From positions 22,124 through 86,123 of the forward strand of contig NZ_JH376427.1 in NCBI RefSeq assembly GCF_000233455.1: DNA of 64,000 nucleotides, given 5' to 3'. The DNA comes from [Clostridium] citroniae WAL-17108. Its GTDB lineage: Bacteria; Bacillota; Clostridia; Lachnospirales; Lachnospiraceae. The translations under genes were made by a program, and so were the position numbers. A model generated the notes under the pieces. It was not told the origin of the DNA, did not search any database, and was given only the letters and a program-made list of their open reading frames with translations. Positions within the stretch are counted from its first letter, which is position 1. Every line of letters starts with the position of its first letter. This document shows, one piece after another, positions 51,249-59,898 of this stretch.

Positions 51249-51597
51249 CCTGATCCTCACCCCCATTTATCAAGCGCTCTACACTCTTTGACATCCTGAA
51301 CCACTCTTCACATAGAATGCCATACACAACCTTCCCATCCTCACTGATCTTATAATACCTGCGCGGCCTGCTTTCTCCCACCTCCCATACGCTTTCCAGC
51401 AACCCCTGCTTTTCCAGCCGGCGAAGCAGTGGGTAAATTGTACCGATATCGATCTGAACACCGCTGGCATTCAGGCACTGTATCAGGGAATACCCATACT
51501 GCGGTACAAAAAGCTGACTCAGTACACTGAGGATCAATGTGCCGCGCCGGAGCTCCAAGGTCAGATTTGATACAATCTCATCTCTCTTATCCATCAT
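51235..51597 (-). CDS. PadR family transcriptional regulator
   Basis: 120 aa from ATG 51597 (GGTGG site). Winged helix LRRGTLILSVLSQLFVPQYGYSLIQ with YPLLRRLEKQGLLES, then PRRYYKISEDGKVV. First gene of the operon with the HAAS membrane protein and probably udp and the ECF genes. Confidence 0.9.
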   Translation of the reverse strand: MMDKRDEIVSNLTLELRRGTLILSVLSQLFVPQYGYSLIQCLNASGVQIDIGTIYPLLRRLEKQGLLESVWEVGESRPRRYYKISEDGKVVYGILCEEWFRMSKSVERLINGGEDQDGAD

Positions 51598-51615
51598 TTC
51601 ACCACCGTTTCTCAT

Positions 51616-51645
51616 ATTATATAATGCGTCACACAGTATTGTCAA
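51616..51645 (-). promoter_or_regulatory. padR promoter
   Basis: TTGACA (plus TGTCAA 51640-51645) and TATAAT (plus ATTATA 51616-51621), 18-bp spacer, flanked by ATGCGT and ACGCAT inverted bases that could form a PadR operator. Confidence 0.7.
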
Positions 51646-51820
51646 TACGCATATATTATTATGTACATTTTTACGTATTTATCAATTATTTTTTATGCAC
51701 TTTTGCCTAATAATTATCTTATTTCTGTCTTCCTCCTCTCCTTTTCCATGCTGTTCCAACAACTCCCGGAAAACCTCCCATGGGCAGATTGGTCTACATC
51801 CAAGCAGCCTGCCACGAAAA

Positions 51821-51849
51821 GCAAAAATAAAAAGCAGGTGTTTCCTGCT
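51821..51849 (-). terminator. Strong minus-strand terminator without an upstream gene
   Basis: AGCAGG (51833-51838) with CCTGCT (51844-51849), followed on the minus strand by TTTTTATTTTT. No annotated minus-strand gene lies upstream of it before the plus-strand MATE gene. The interval 51598-52291 otherwise holds the padR and MATE promoters and no convincing protein gene. A small minus-strand RNA from about 52000 would explain it. Confidence 0.65.
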
Positions 51850-52074
51850 TGATATTTTCTGCTTTTTATTGCTGTAACCCCTGTGTATTCCCCTTAAGGA
51901 CCGGCCGCCATGATTTTCTGCACCATGCACCACGGTTTCCTGTTGATCAGCAGATGTGGTTGCTGTGCCTATTGGATTTATAATATATGAATATTTTACC
52001 ATAATTGGCAAAAAAATAGAAGTGGGTAAGACGGTTCCTTGTCTCTCTATTCTAACTTTTATAAATACCATTTC

Positions 52075-52102
52075 TTGACAATAAACGCATATACGATATA
52101 AT
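52075..52102 (+). promoter_or_regulatory. Promoter of the MATE gene
   Basis: TTGACA (52075-52080), 16-bp spacer containing ACGCATATACG, TATAAT (52097-52102). The leader to 52291 is ~185 nt and contains a stem AAGGCGC/GCGCCTT and a 14-bp direct repeat (AAGGAGATTGACA) at 52200-52226. Confidence 0.78.
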
Positions 52103-52291
52103 AAATTTAGTTATCTATCTATTTGCAAGGCGCACGCCATATTTGGCACGGCAAAAATAACCAGGCGCCTTAAGCAATCCGCTGGAGCTTCATCTTGGAA
52201 GGAGATTGACAGAAGGAGATTGACACTTTTGCCAAGACAAATAGTTATGGCTCGCTGCCGGAAAAGGCGGGAGTCTCAATCGGAGGGAAAG

Positions 52292-53635
52292 ATGAAACGC
52301 GCAGAAATCGATATGCTGGGGGGATCCCTAACAAAAAATATTTTCCGTTTTACAATTCCGGTCATTCTGACCGGAGTTTTGCAGCTGCTGTTTAATGCCT
52401 GTGATATGGCTGTGGTGGGACAGTTTGCAGGAAGCAGCGCTTTGGCGGCCGTTGGGGCCACCACTTATTTGACAAACCTTCTGGTCAATACCTTTCTTGG
52501 ATTATCAATCGGAGTAAATGTCATAGCCGCACAGTATGTTGGCGCCAAGAATCAGGAACAATTAAAGAAGACCGTGAATACTGCAATTACAGTAAGCCTG
52601 CTAAGCGGGATACTCCTTGCCGTTATCGGTATTTGTGTCAGCCGCATCTGTCTGATATACATGAACACTCCCGATAATATCATTGACCAGTCTCTGCTGT
52701 ATATCCGGATCTACTGCCTCGGTTCACCAGCAATCATGGTTTACAATTTTGGGGCAGCCATTCTCCGGGCCCAGGGCAACACGAAACAGCCCTTATTTTA
52801 CCTTGCTTGTACGGGCGTCATCAATGTCATATTAAACCTGATCCTGGTGATCGGATTTCACCTTGACGTTGCCGGGGTTGCCATCGCCACCCTTGTTTCC
52901 CAGGTTGTTTCAGCTATCTTAGTCATCCGTTACCTTGTGCGCCAGAAAGGCGCTTTCCATTTGGATATTAGGAAACTGCGCATAGACAAAACCATATTGG
53001 GACGCATTCTTCGTGTGGGTATCCCCGCAGGACTGAATAACACTGTTTTTTCCATTTCCAATATGCAGATCCAAAGCTCCATCAATCTCTTTGGCTCCGC
53101 GGCAATTGCAGGGTGTTCCGCTGCCACCAGCATTGAGGGCTTTGTATACGCTGCCACCAACTCCATGCATCAGGCAGGCATTAACTTTACGGGCCAGAAT
53201 GTGGGGGCAGGACGGCGGGACCGGGTGCCTAAGATATTAAGATTGTGCCTGTTATATGCAGGTCTTTTTGGCCTGGTCTTAGGTTTTGCGGTTTATGGGC
53301 TTGGCAGGCCTCTGCTATCCCTGTATACACATGAAACAGCAGATATTGAGTATGGCATGATCCGAATGGCAGTCCTTATGCTCCCCTATTTCCTGTGCGG
53401 TATCATGGAAGCAGTTGCAGGAGTGCTCCGTGGCCTGGGATACTCTGTGATGCCCACAGTGGTTACCCTTGTGGGAGCCTGTGGTTTCCGCATCATATGG
53501 ATCCAAACCATATTCAAAACCTGGACATCCCTTGAGGTATTGTTCTTAAGCTTTCCCATTTCCTGGGTTTTGACAACAATTGCACATTTTATATTTTATT
53601 TAGTGGTTACGAAGAAGGACCGCAATATGCTTTGA
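52292..53635 (+). CDS. MATE family multidrug/metabolite exporter
   Basis: 447 aa from ATG 52292 (GGAGGG). Twelve helices in two MatE halves; the N-terminal half begins GGSLTKNIFRFTIPVILTGVLQLLFNACDMAVVGQFAG with the DMAVVG motif, and INFTGQNVGAGRRDR in the second half matches the family. Exports cationic drugs or metabolites with Na+ or H+. The ORF stays open upstream to a TTG at 52220, which I reject as the start. Confidence 0.92.
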   Translation: MKRAEIDMLGGSLTKNIFRFTIPVILTGVLQLLFNACDMAVVGQFAGSSALAAVGATTYLTNLLVNTFLGLSIGVNVIAAQYVGAKNQEQLKKTVNTAITVSLLSGILLAVIGICVSRICLIYMNTPDNIIDQSLLYIRIYCLGSPAIMVYNFGAAILRAQGNTKQPLFYLACTGVINVILNLILVIGFHLDVAGVAIATLVSQVVSAILVIRYLVRQKGAFHLDIRKLRIDKTILGRILRVGIPAGLNNTVFSISNMQIQSSINLFGSAAIAGCSAATSIEGFVYAATNSMHQAGINFTGQNVGAGRRDRVPKILRLCLLYAGLFGLVLGFAVYGLGRPLLSLYTHETADIEYGMIRMAVLMLPYFLCGIMEAVAGVLRGLGYSVMPTVVTLVGACGFRIIWIQTIFKTWTSLEVLFLSFPISWVLTTIAHFIFYLVVTKKDRNML

Positions 53636-53678
53636 GCCTGCGATCAGGGCCGCTGTTCTCAAAAATAGGAAAAACCAG

Positions 53679-53725
53679 AATAAGCCTATGAGTATGTGCG
53701 TATAACACGTTCCCATAGGCTTATT
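53679..53725. repeat. 47-nt palindromic hairpin repeat, copy 2
   Basis: Perfect 12-bp arms AATAAGCCTATG (53679-53690) and CATAGGCTTATT (53714-53725). It stands 44 bp after the MATE stop without a T-run, so it is not a typical terminator. Related to 31563-31609. The remaining 53726-53881 shows no gene. Confidence 0.7.
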
Positions 53726-53881
53726 AAGTGGTTTGCCGGCAATTTATCCGCTACTGATACTGGCGGGGTCATGAATGCCCTTATCCAGCAGCCCCCTATT
53801 TTATTACAGCTGTCCATACCCGGGCGGACGCATCGGGCAAGTTGTGTACGGCCTCGTTAGATCAGCGAGCTTCAAATTCCG

Positions 53882-54226
53882 CTACGGGAAACACAAAGGA
53901 GGCGGATCATATCCACCTTGATTTTCATACACGGCCTTGTAATAATCCCGGCCGTGGTCCACGTCATATTTGCTGTGATACAGCAAAACCGTCAGTCTGT
54001 CAGGCATTCCATTCATTTTATTATGCTGGGTAACGATCCGCCCCGCGGTTCCATCCGTATTCCATGGCTTATATACGATGACATGGAGTTCCGTCTCCTT
54101 AAAGTCTGCACCTTCCTGTGAAAATATTTTATATATTTTATATTCCGGAATACGGGTATAGTGTGCGCTTAAGGCAAATACCAGCATCAGAATCATAAGG
54201 CCAATGTACGTTTTATATTTTTTCAT
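53882..54226 (-). CDS. Small membrane-anchored protein of unknown function
   Basis: 114 aa from ATG 54226 (GGGAGGGG site). One N-terminal helix (TYIGLMILMLVFALSAHYT) then a short extracytoplasmic domain (YKIYKIFSQEGADFKETELHVIVYKPW). Not recognised. Isolated between convergent MATE and a terminator. Confidence 0.7.
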   Translation of the reverse strand: MKKYKTYIGLMILMLVFALSAHYTRIPEYKIYKIFSQEGADFKETELHVIVYKPWNTDGTAGRIVTQHNKMNGMPDRLTVLLYHSKYDVDHGRDYYKAVYENQGGYDPPPLCFP

Positions 54227-54334
54227 ACCACCCCTCCCTATTACTAGAACGGTCAACTCCCCAAGAATCCCCACTACATTTTGTGTTTAAAACAGATTCC
54301 CATCATAAAAAACACTATTTTTGTCCGTAATACA

Positions 54335-54368
54335 ACAAAAAGGATGGCTGAACATTTCTCAGTCATCC
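54335..54368 (-). terminator. Terminator after the CutA/NIF3-like gene
   Basis: GGATGGCTGA (54342-54351) with TCAGTCATCC (54359-54368), followed on the minus strand by TTTTTG. Confidence 0.85.
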
Positions 54369-54393
54369 TTTCATTTTATCTCTTTTGAAACTG

Positions 54394-54738
54394 TCAGGAA
54401 ATCCCATCCATTCCGGTCATATACAGCGGTATCACATTGATGACCGGCTCCTCGTAGGGGTGGATTTTCTTAACAGCAGCCAGGGTTTCCTTGACCCGTT
54501 CCCTCATGCAGGTCACCTCCACCTTAAGTTCCTGTTCCCGGCTGACCTCATCACAGCTGCCCAGATATGGACTGCTGCCCTTAAGCGGTCTCCAGCATCC
54601 TGTCACATAACTGTAGGACAGGCAGCTGTCATAATTTCCGATGTGTCCGGCGTCCACCTGCTGCAGCGCGGTCTGCAGCACATTCAAATGGGATTCAGGT
54701 ATAAAAATTTCCATCTTGCAGCAGCTAAACGGTTCCAT
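54394..54738 (-). CDS. NIF3-insert/CutA-like small protein
   Basis: 114 aa from ATG 54738; TTG 54744, coupled to the upstream stop, is an alternative. MEIFIPESHLNVLQTALQQVDAGHIGNYDSC and VKKIHPYEEPVINVIPL match the PII-like domain found inside NIF3/YqfO proteins, here standing alone. Similar single-domain proteins are often annotated as divalent-cation tolerance-like. Function unknown. Confidence 0.8.
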   Translation of the reverse strand: MEPFSCCKMEIFIPESHLNVLQTALQQVDAGHIGNYDSCLSYSYVTGCWRPLKGSSPYLGSCDEVSREQELKVEVTCMRERVKETLAAVKKIHPYEEPVINVIPLYMTGMDGIS

Positions 54739-54740
54739 GA

Positions 54741-54965
54741 TCAAAGCCCCATTCCTCCCAATACTTCCAGCGCCTGCTCCGCGTCCTCCTCCGCAACGTA
54801 GATCTCCTCCCCGCCCAGGGAATTGGTGCCATATACATTCATGATCCCACTGGAACCAACATCCTTTTTATAGGCCGGTATCTGGTTGCCGCCAAGGGTA
54901 TCCAGGATCATCTCAGCCTGTATGCTGCTCTCTGCCGAGTATATTTTTACCACTTTACGCTCCAT
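54741..54965 (-). CDS. DUF2007-type putative signal-transducing protein
   Basis: 74 aa from ATG 54965 (AGAGGAGGTAATACA). KIYSAESSIQAEMILDTLGGNQIPAYKKD followed by GEEIYVAEEDAEQALEVL is the DUF2007 ferredoxin-like pattern. Overlaps the next gene or ends just before its ATG. Confidence 0.85.
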   Translation of the reverse strand: MERKVVKIYSAESSIQAEMILDTLGGNQIPAYKKDVGSSGIMNVYGTNSLGGEEIYVAEEDAEQALEVLGGMGL

Positions 54966-55048
54966 TGTATTACCTCCTCTGTCTCTGCCATCTGTGTACA
55001 AGATATATCTATATCATACCACTTAACAGGGACAAAAGATATGGGTTC

Positions 55049-56569
55049 TCACTCCAATGGTAGTTTATTCACTTCATTCATCAGGCTGTTGACCCTCTGC
55101 CTGTTTACAAGCAGGAATGCCTGGCCGTTTACCCTGGCACCATAATAATTCTGGTCATAGGGAATGAGGTCCACGGTCATATCCTGTGCAGTCCCCGGAA
55201 CGCACTGGTATTCCATGGTGAGAATGGGCTGGCTGATCAGCTGTGAAGCCATGTCCGAAACCCTCTTTTCCGCCGCAAAACCATAGAGCGGATAATAAAA
55301 TTTATTAAATTCCGCTTCCGTTATCTCATGTCCGTTCAGGGTATAGACCTTTTTCTGTCCGTTTTCCTGTCCGCCGTTCTGTTCCTCCGGCTGTTCTTCC
55401 CGGCCTTCATCTCCGGCCGGGCTGATCCTGAACTCCGCCCTGCCGTTTTCCCATGTGAGTGTAAGTCCGGCAAGGGTCTCCGCCTTAACAGGCGCCACGC
55501 TCAGGGACAGGAAGTTTTCAGATGAAAGGTGCAGGAAGGGCTCCAGTCCATCTTTTTTCACAGCATAGATCCCCTGCCCGCCTTCCGGATATACATAGGT
55601 GTAAAGGCCGTCTTTGCTGTCTCTTCCCATGTGCAGCACAAATTCCCCCATGGTATCCCCGCTCCCATCCTGCCCGGCCCCGCCTTGCCCGGATATATCC
55701 TGACCGGAATCCCCGGAACCATCCTGCCCGGCATCATCCCGGTAAACAACCCGGATCAAGCTGCCTGATTCCCCTTCGTTCCCTGCCAGTCCGTATTCCT
55801 TTTTCTGCGCCTGTGTGGGGTGGTACACTGTCATCTCCTCATATCTGAGTTTCACCAGCTTGCCCAGGCACTCTGATACCAGCCCGCTGTCAGCCGCCCT
55901 GGCCGGCCCGTCATTTTCCGAAACGCTCCAGCCTCCCTCTCCCTGGCTCTCTCCCTGGGAAGGCCTGGAAAAGGCAAACGTACTCCCCTCTTTTTTCACA
56001 GTGACCACAACCATATTATCCAGGCTGATCCCCGGCAGGGTCTCCCGCGTTGCCATGGTATTCAGACTGCTGGAAAACAGGTTAGCGAAGGTGGCATCCA
56101 CCGTGTATATTTTCTCCGATCCATCCACCGCCATGTAACAGTCTCCTGTTGCACTGTTGGTGCTTCCCAGATAGATGGTCCGGGTTCCCGCTGTTCCGGT
56201 CACCAGGATCTCGTTGGATGGCTGGTCCAGTCCATATTCGCCGTAATGAGCGCTGCCCTCCGCCACAAAGCGCCCTGCGGTGAGCCGCGCCGTCTTGTCC
56301 AGCATGGTATCCACAAAATTCTGGTTCAGGGGAAATGTCTCATCCTCCGTGTAAACCCATCCCCCCTCCCGTCTTACAAGGGAGATCCTGCCGTTCCCGC
56401 TGTTAAATGCAAGACCTGTCACATCCTGCGGATCCATGGAATACACCACCAGATGTTCCTCTTTCCCGGTCTTTATGTTGGTGTCCGGTGGTATCATGAG
56501 GTAGACTGCAAGAAGCAGAATGGCTGTCACTGACGCCAGCAGTAGATTTCGTTTCTGTTCTCGTCTCAT
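55049..56569 (-). CDS. DUF4340 domain membrane-anchored protein (Gld-like ABC partner)
   Basis: 506 aa from ATG 56569, coupled by ATGA to the Gld-type permease gene. One N-terminal helix (NLLLASVTAILLLAVYLMI), then repeated beta-rich DUF4340 units (VTGLAFNSGNGRISLVRREGGWVYTEDE, LPLNQ-like turn). A Gly/Gln/Asp-rich low-complexity insertion (GQDGSGDSGQDISGQ) at ~310-340 differs from the rest. Paired genes of this type occur with GldFG-like transporters; the substrate is unknown. Confidence 0.85.
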   Translation of the reverse strand: MRREQKRNLLLASVTAILLLAVYLMIPPDTNIKTGKEEHLVVYSMDPQDVTGLAFNSGNGRISLVRREGGWVYTEDETFPLNQNFVDTMLDKTARLTAGRFVAEGSAHYGEYGLDQPSNEILVTGTAGTRTIYLGSTNSATGDCYMAVDGSEKIYTVDATFANLFSSSLNTMATRETLPGISLDNMVVVTVKKEGSTFAFSRPSQGESQGEGGWSVSENDGPARAADSGLVSECLGKLVKLRYEEMTVYHPTQAQKKEYGLAGNEGESGSLIRVVYRDDAGQDGSGDSGQDISGQGGAGQDGSGDTMGEFVLHMGRDSKDGLYTYVYPEGGQGIYAVKKDGLEPFLHLSSENFLSLSVAPVKAETLAGLTLTWENGRAEFRISPAGDEGREEQPEEQNGGQENGQKKVYTLNGHEITEAEFNKFYYPLYGFAAEKRVSDMASQLISQPILTMEYQCVPGTAQDMTVDLIPYDQNYYGARVNGQAFLLVNRQRVNSLMNEVNKLPLE

Positions 56570-58830
56570 TGACGTCTCCTCCTTCTTATACACAGGATAC
56601 TGCCTCCGGTCATCACGGCAGCCGGAACCGCCAGCACAAAGAGCACGCTCCAGCGCATGGCCTGGGCCGAAGTAAGCCTGAGGGACGCGGATGAGGCGGG
56701 CTTTGGACGGATGGTTATGCTGTTTTCCTGCTCCGTCATCCATCCGATGGAATTTAATACAAGGTTTGTATTATTTCCTCCCACCATTTCATCCATCTCC
56801 TCCATCAGCATACCGGAGCTGGAAAACCATACGATCCTGGTCTCCCCCTCGTCTGTCCGCTCCACGGCGGTTACCCCTGTTGCAAAGGGTCCCACCGGGT
56901 CACCGCGCATATATCCCAAGGATGAGCTGTCTGTCTTTATATAGGAGTTGGAGGAGGTAGTAAGGATCCCGTCCACCTCCACCGTGCTGCGCACATCCTC
57001 CGTTTTCACAATGCCATGGGCATTGGGCATGAGCAGCAGACTGCCCTCCGAAATAAATGGCTCCGTGATCTGGCTGTTTCTAATCTCCGGAAGCAGGAAA
57101 TTGGGATAAGAGGGAATGCTGTAATTGCTGTCCCCCTCCACGATCATGCCCTGGACCGCGGATACACCGTAGCCGGCCAGCACCTGGTCCAGGTTGGGCG
57201 TCCGGGCAGCGGTAATGCCTGTGATCAGGAGCATGCGCCCCCCCTGTTCCAGATAGGAAACCAGCACATCCCGTTCCCTGTCCGTCAGGTCGGACACAGG
57301 CACGTTTAGGAACAGGCAGCCCCCATCCTCCGGCACCCGGTCCGCCGAGGTCAGATTCAGGGGTTCAGCCTCCACGCCTTCCTTTCCCATGGCGGAGACA
57401 AAGGATTCCGTCAGTTCATTTTCCCCATGTCCATTGATCAGATATACTTTTGAAAGGGTGTCTGAGGTCACGTAATGGATTGCGCTGGTGATTTGCCCCT
57501 CACCGTCAAAATCCGTGGTAGTCCTGCCCGTATCGTAATCGTAGTTTACCGGATACAGATCCGTATTGCGCAGTACCCTGGACCGCTTCTCTCCCACCAC
57601 AATGATGCTGTTGTCACTGACCTTATCCGATGTGTACTCTGATACAAACCCTGGTGACAGGATGGGGTCCACGTATTCCACTGTGATCCTTCCGCTTAAA
57701 TCCCTGTATTTTTCCAAAAGCTGCGTAAGCTTCCGGTCTTCCTTTCCTTTGGAAGCAATCAGGTATAAGCTGACCGGAGCCTCGTTGGCCGAAACCACCT
57801 CCCTGGTCTGGGGTGATATGCTGTACAGCCCGGAAGCAGACGTATCATACCTGGTATACCTGGAAGGGAGCTTATGCGCGATCAGATTGGACAGGACCAC
57901 GATCACTACCATAAGGACGCACATTGTAACTGCATACAGCCCGATCTTAAAATGCTTGCCCTTAAAGGAATCCCATCTGCGCTTCTCCACCGACTGCACG
58001 GCAAAGAACAAAAACAACACCACAATTCCCAGATAATACACAAGATGGGTGACATCAAATATCCCGTCCACAAAATCATAATAGCGCTGGAACAGGGAAA
58101 AGAAACCTAAAAAACGTGGAAATGCGCCCTCAAACACGGTACTGTCCATCAGGTAGACGGCCCCCAGCCCCACTTCACATATGCCGGCTGCCGCAGCACC
58201 CAGAGGCAGGCTCTTTGTCATTACGGCAAGCAGTATTCCCCCCAGAAGAACCACAACCGCAAAACCTGCCACGGAATTGACTGCTGAGATGCCCATAAGA
58301 CCGCTCATGCCATTGATCAGGTAGCTGCACAGCATGATGGCAAAGGTCCCCACCGCTGCTATGATCTGGCTCTCAGTGATGCTGGATATGAATATGCCGA
58401 TCGCGATGCAGGCAGCTCCCATAAAGAAAAATGCCAGGAAGCAGGAATAGGATTCCTTTAAAGGCACTGCGCCGTAAAGGGAAAGCACCAGCGGGCAGGC
58501 TGTCAGCACGGTCAGAGGCACTGCAAATACGGTAAGAATGGCAAAAAATTTGCCCAGCACGATCCTGCTCACCTTGACAGGGGCAGTAAACAGCAGCTGG
58601 TCCGTTTTCTGCCGCTGCTCCTCCCCCAGAGCCCTCATGGTAATGACAGGTATCACGATCAGCAGCACAACCGTGGTATTGCCCAACACATACCCAAACT
58701 CCGCAACGCCGCCCTGGAGGTTAAAGGCTGTGAAGAATACGCCGGCGATCAGCAGCAGGAAGGCTGTATACAGATACCCCATCATGGAGCGGAAAAATGA
58801 GAGTACTTCTTTTTTATAAATCGCCTTCAT
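56566..58830 (-). CDS. GldF-GldG type ABC permease fusion
   Basis: 754 aa. Residues 1-240 are an ABC-2 permease with six helices (MKAIYKKEVLSFFRSMMGYLYTAFLLL). After further helices (residues ~290-315) comes a large extracytoplasmic GldG-like domain (SGLYSISPQTREVVSANEAPVSLYLI, VYLINGHGENELTESF), ending with a C-terminal helix. In Bacteroidetes GldF and GldG are separate; here they are fused. Overlaps the ATPase gene by 17 nt. Confidence 0.9.
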   Translation of the reverse strand: MKAIYKKEVLSFFRSMMGYLYTAFLLLIAGVFFTAFNLQGGVAEFGYVLGNTTVVLLIVIPVITMRALGEEQRQKTDQLLFTAPVKVSRIVLGKFFAILTVFAVPLTVLTACPLVLSLYGAVPLKESYSCFLAFFFMGAACIAIGIFISSITESQIIAAVGTFAIMLCSYLINGMSGLMGISAVNSVAGFAVVVLLGGILLAVMTKSLPLGAAAAGICEVGLGAVYLMDSTVFEGAFPRFLGFFSLFQRYYDFVDGIFDVTHLVYYLGIVVLFLFFAVQSVEKRRWDSFKGKHFKIGLYAVTMCVLMVVIVVLSNLIAHKLPSRYTRYDTSASGLYSISPQTREVVSANEAPVSLYLIASKGKEDRKLTQLLEKYRDLSGRITVEYVDPILSPGFVSEYTSDKVSDNSIIVVGEKRSRVLRNTDLYPVNYDYDTGRTTTDFDGEGQITSAIHYVTSDTLSKVYLINGHGENELTESFVSAMGKEGVEAEPLNLTSADRVPEDGGCLFLNVPVSDLTDRERDVLVSYLEQGGRMLLITGITAARTPNLDQVLAGYGVSAVQGMIVEGDSNYSIPSYPNFLLPEIRNSQITEPFISEGSLLLMPNAHGIVKTEDVRSTVEVDGILTTSSNSYIKTDSSSLGYMRGDPVGPFATGVTAVERTDEGETRIVWFSSSGMLMEEMDEMVGGNNTNLVLNSIGWMTEQENSITIRPKPASSASLRLTSAQAMRWSVLFVLAVPAAVMTGGSILCIRRRRRQ

Positions 58831-59785
58831 GTTCCGTTCCTCCTTCTGTCTGCATATCCTGGGCGGTCAGTTCCAGGAACACGTCCTCCAAACTCATAGT
58901 AGCGGACTTAAGCTCCATGATGGGGCAGTCGGCTCCTGCCAGCAGCCGGAACACCTGGGCCCTGGGATCGGTCTTTTCATCCGTCTCCAGATGGACGGCG
59001 GCAAATCCCGAATCATGGGCAGAGGTGGTGATGGCCTGCAGTCCATGGACCCCTTTCAGCAGTTCCCCCAGCCGTTCATGGTCTCCCTGAACCAGCATAT
59101 CGTAAACATTGGTGCGCTGCATCAGCTTTCCAAGCCCTTCCGGCGTATTGCTGGCCACCAGCTTTCCCTTTGATATGATCAGTATATGATCACATACCGC
59201 GCTGACCTCAGAAAGGATATGGCTGCTGAGGATCACAGTATGCTTTTTTCCAAGTGACTTGATCAGTTCCCTGATCTCTATGATCTGTCTGGGGTCCAGA
59301 CCCACGGTGGGTTCATCCAGAATAATGACCTGCGGGTCCCCCAGCAGGGCGCAGGCAAATCCCACCCTCTGCCTGTACCCTTTGGACAGGTTCTTGATCA
59401 GGCGAAGTCTCATATGGGTGATGCCGGTAAGCCCCATTACCCGTTCCACTTCCCCCATAAGTCCTTTTCTGGGAATGCCCTTCAGTTCCCCCGCAAAGGT
59501 CAGGTACTCCTGGGGATTCATATCCGGATACACAGGCGGTATCTCGGGCAGGTATCCCATATGACGCTTGGCCTCCTCCGGCTCGAGAAATATATCGTGT
59601 CCGTCAATCAGCACGGTTCCCTCCGTGGCGGACAGATAGCCTGTGATCATATTCATGGTGGTGGATTTTCCCGCCCCGTTGGGTCCCAGGAACCCATATA
59701 TCTGTCCTTTTTCCACTGTGAAGCTCAGGTGATCCACTGCCCTGAAGCTTCCGTACTGTTTTACCAGGTCTTTTACTTCTATCAC
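58814..59785 (-). CDS. ABC transporter ATP-binding protein (GldA-like)
   Basis: 323 aa. Walker A GPNGAGKSTTMNMI, Q-loop GYLPEIPPVYPDMN, signature LSKGYRQRVGFACAL, Walker B VIILDEPTVGLDPRQI, H-loop ILSSHIL. C-terminal ~80-residue domain as in CcmA/DrrA-type ATPases. First gene of the three-gene ABC operon. Confidence 0.93.
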   Translation of the reverse strand: MIEVKDLVKQYGSFRAVDHLSFTVEKGQIYGFLGPNGAGKSTTMNMITGYLSATEGTVLIDGHDIFLEPEEAKRHMGYLPEIPPVYPDMNPQEYLTFAGELKGIPRKGLMGEVERVMGLTGITHMRLRLIKNLSKGYRQRVGFACALLGDPQVIILDEPTVGLDPRQIIEIRELIKSLGKKHTVILSSHILSEVSAVCDHILIISKGKLVASNTPEGLGKLMQRTNVYDMLVQGDHERLGELLKGVHGLQAITTSAHDSGFAAVHLETDEKTDPRAQVFRLLAGADCPIMELKSATMSLEDVFLELTAQDMQTEGGTEHEGDL

Positions 59786-59843
59786 TGGTTTATTTCCTCC
59801 CTTTGTTCCTGTGTGTACTCTCGGAGTCTACATCATTAATCCG

Positions 59844-59890
59844 TACCCTCAGTGGACAAGGGCACACACGCCCCTTGCCCACTGAGGGTA
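59844..59890 (-). terminator. Terminator-like palindrome after pepV
   Basis: TACCCTCAGT (59844-59853) with ACTGAGGGTA (59881-59890) and an inner CAAGGGC/GCCCCTTG stem. The U-tract is weak. Confidence 0.65.
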
Positions 59891-59898
59891 ACCTGTCT

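Noticed and set aside
51682..52071. 129-aa minus-strand ORF between padR and the MATE gene
   Set aside because: A strong terminator on the same strand lies inside it, composition is not protein-like, and no ribosome binding site precedes it.
52220..52291. N-terminal extension of the MATE protein from TTG 52220
   Set aside because: The site has no spacing to AAGGAGA and the added residues are basic and unlike MATE starts; ATG 52292 has GGAGGG at good distance.
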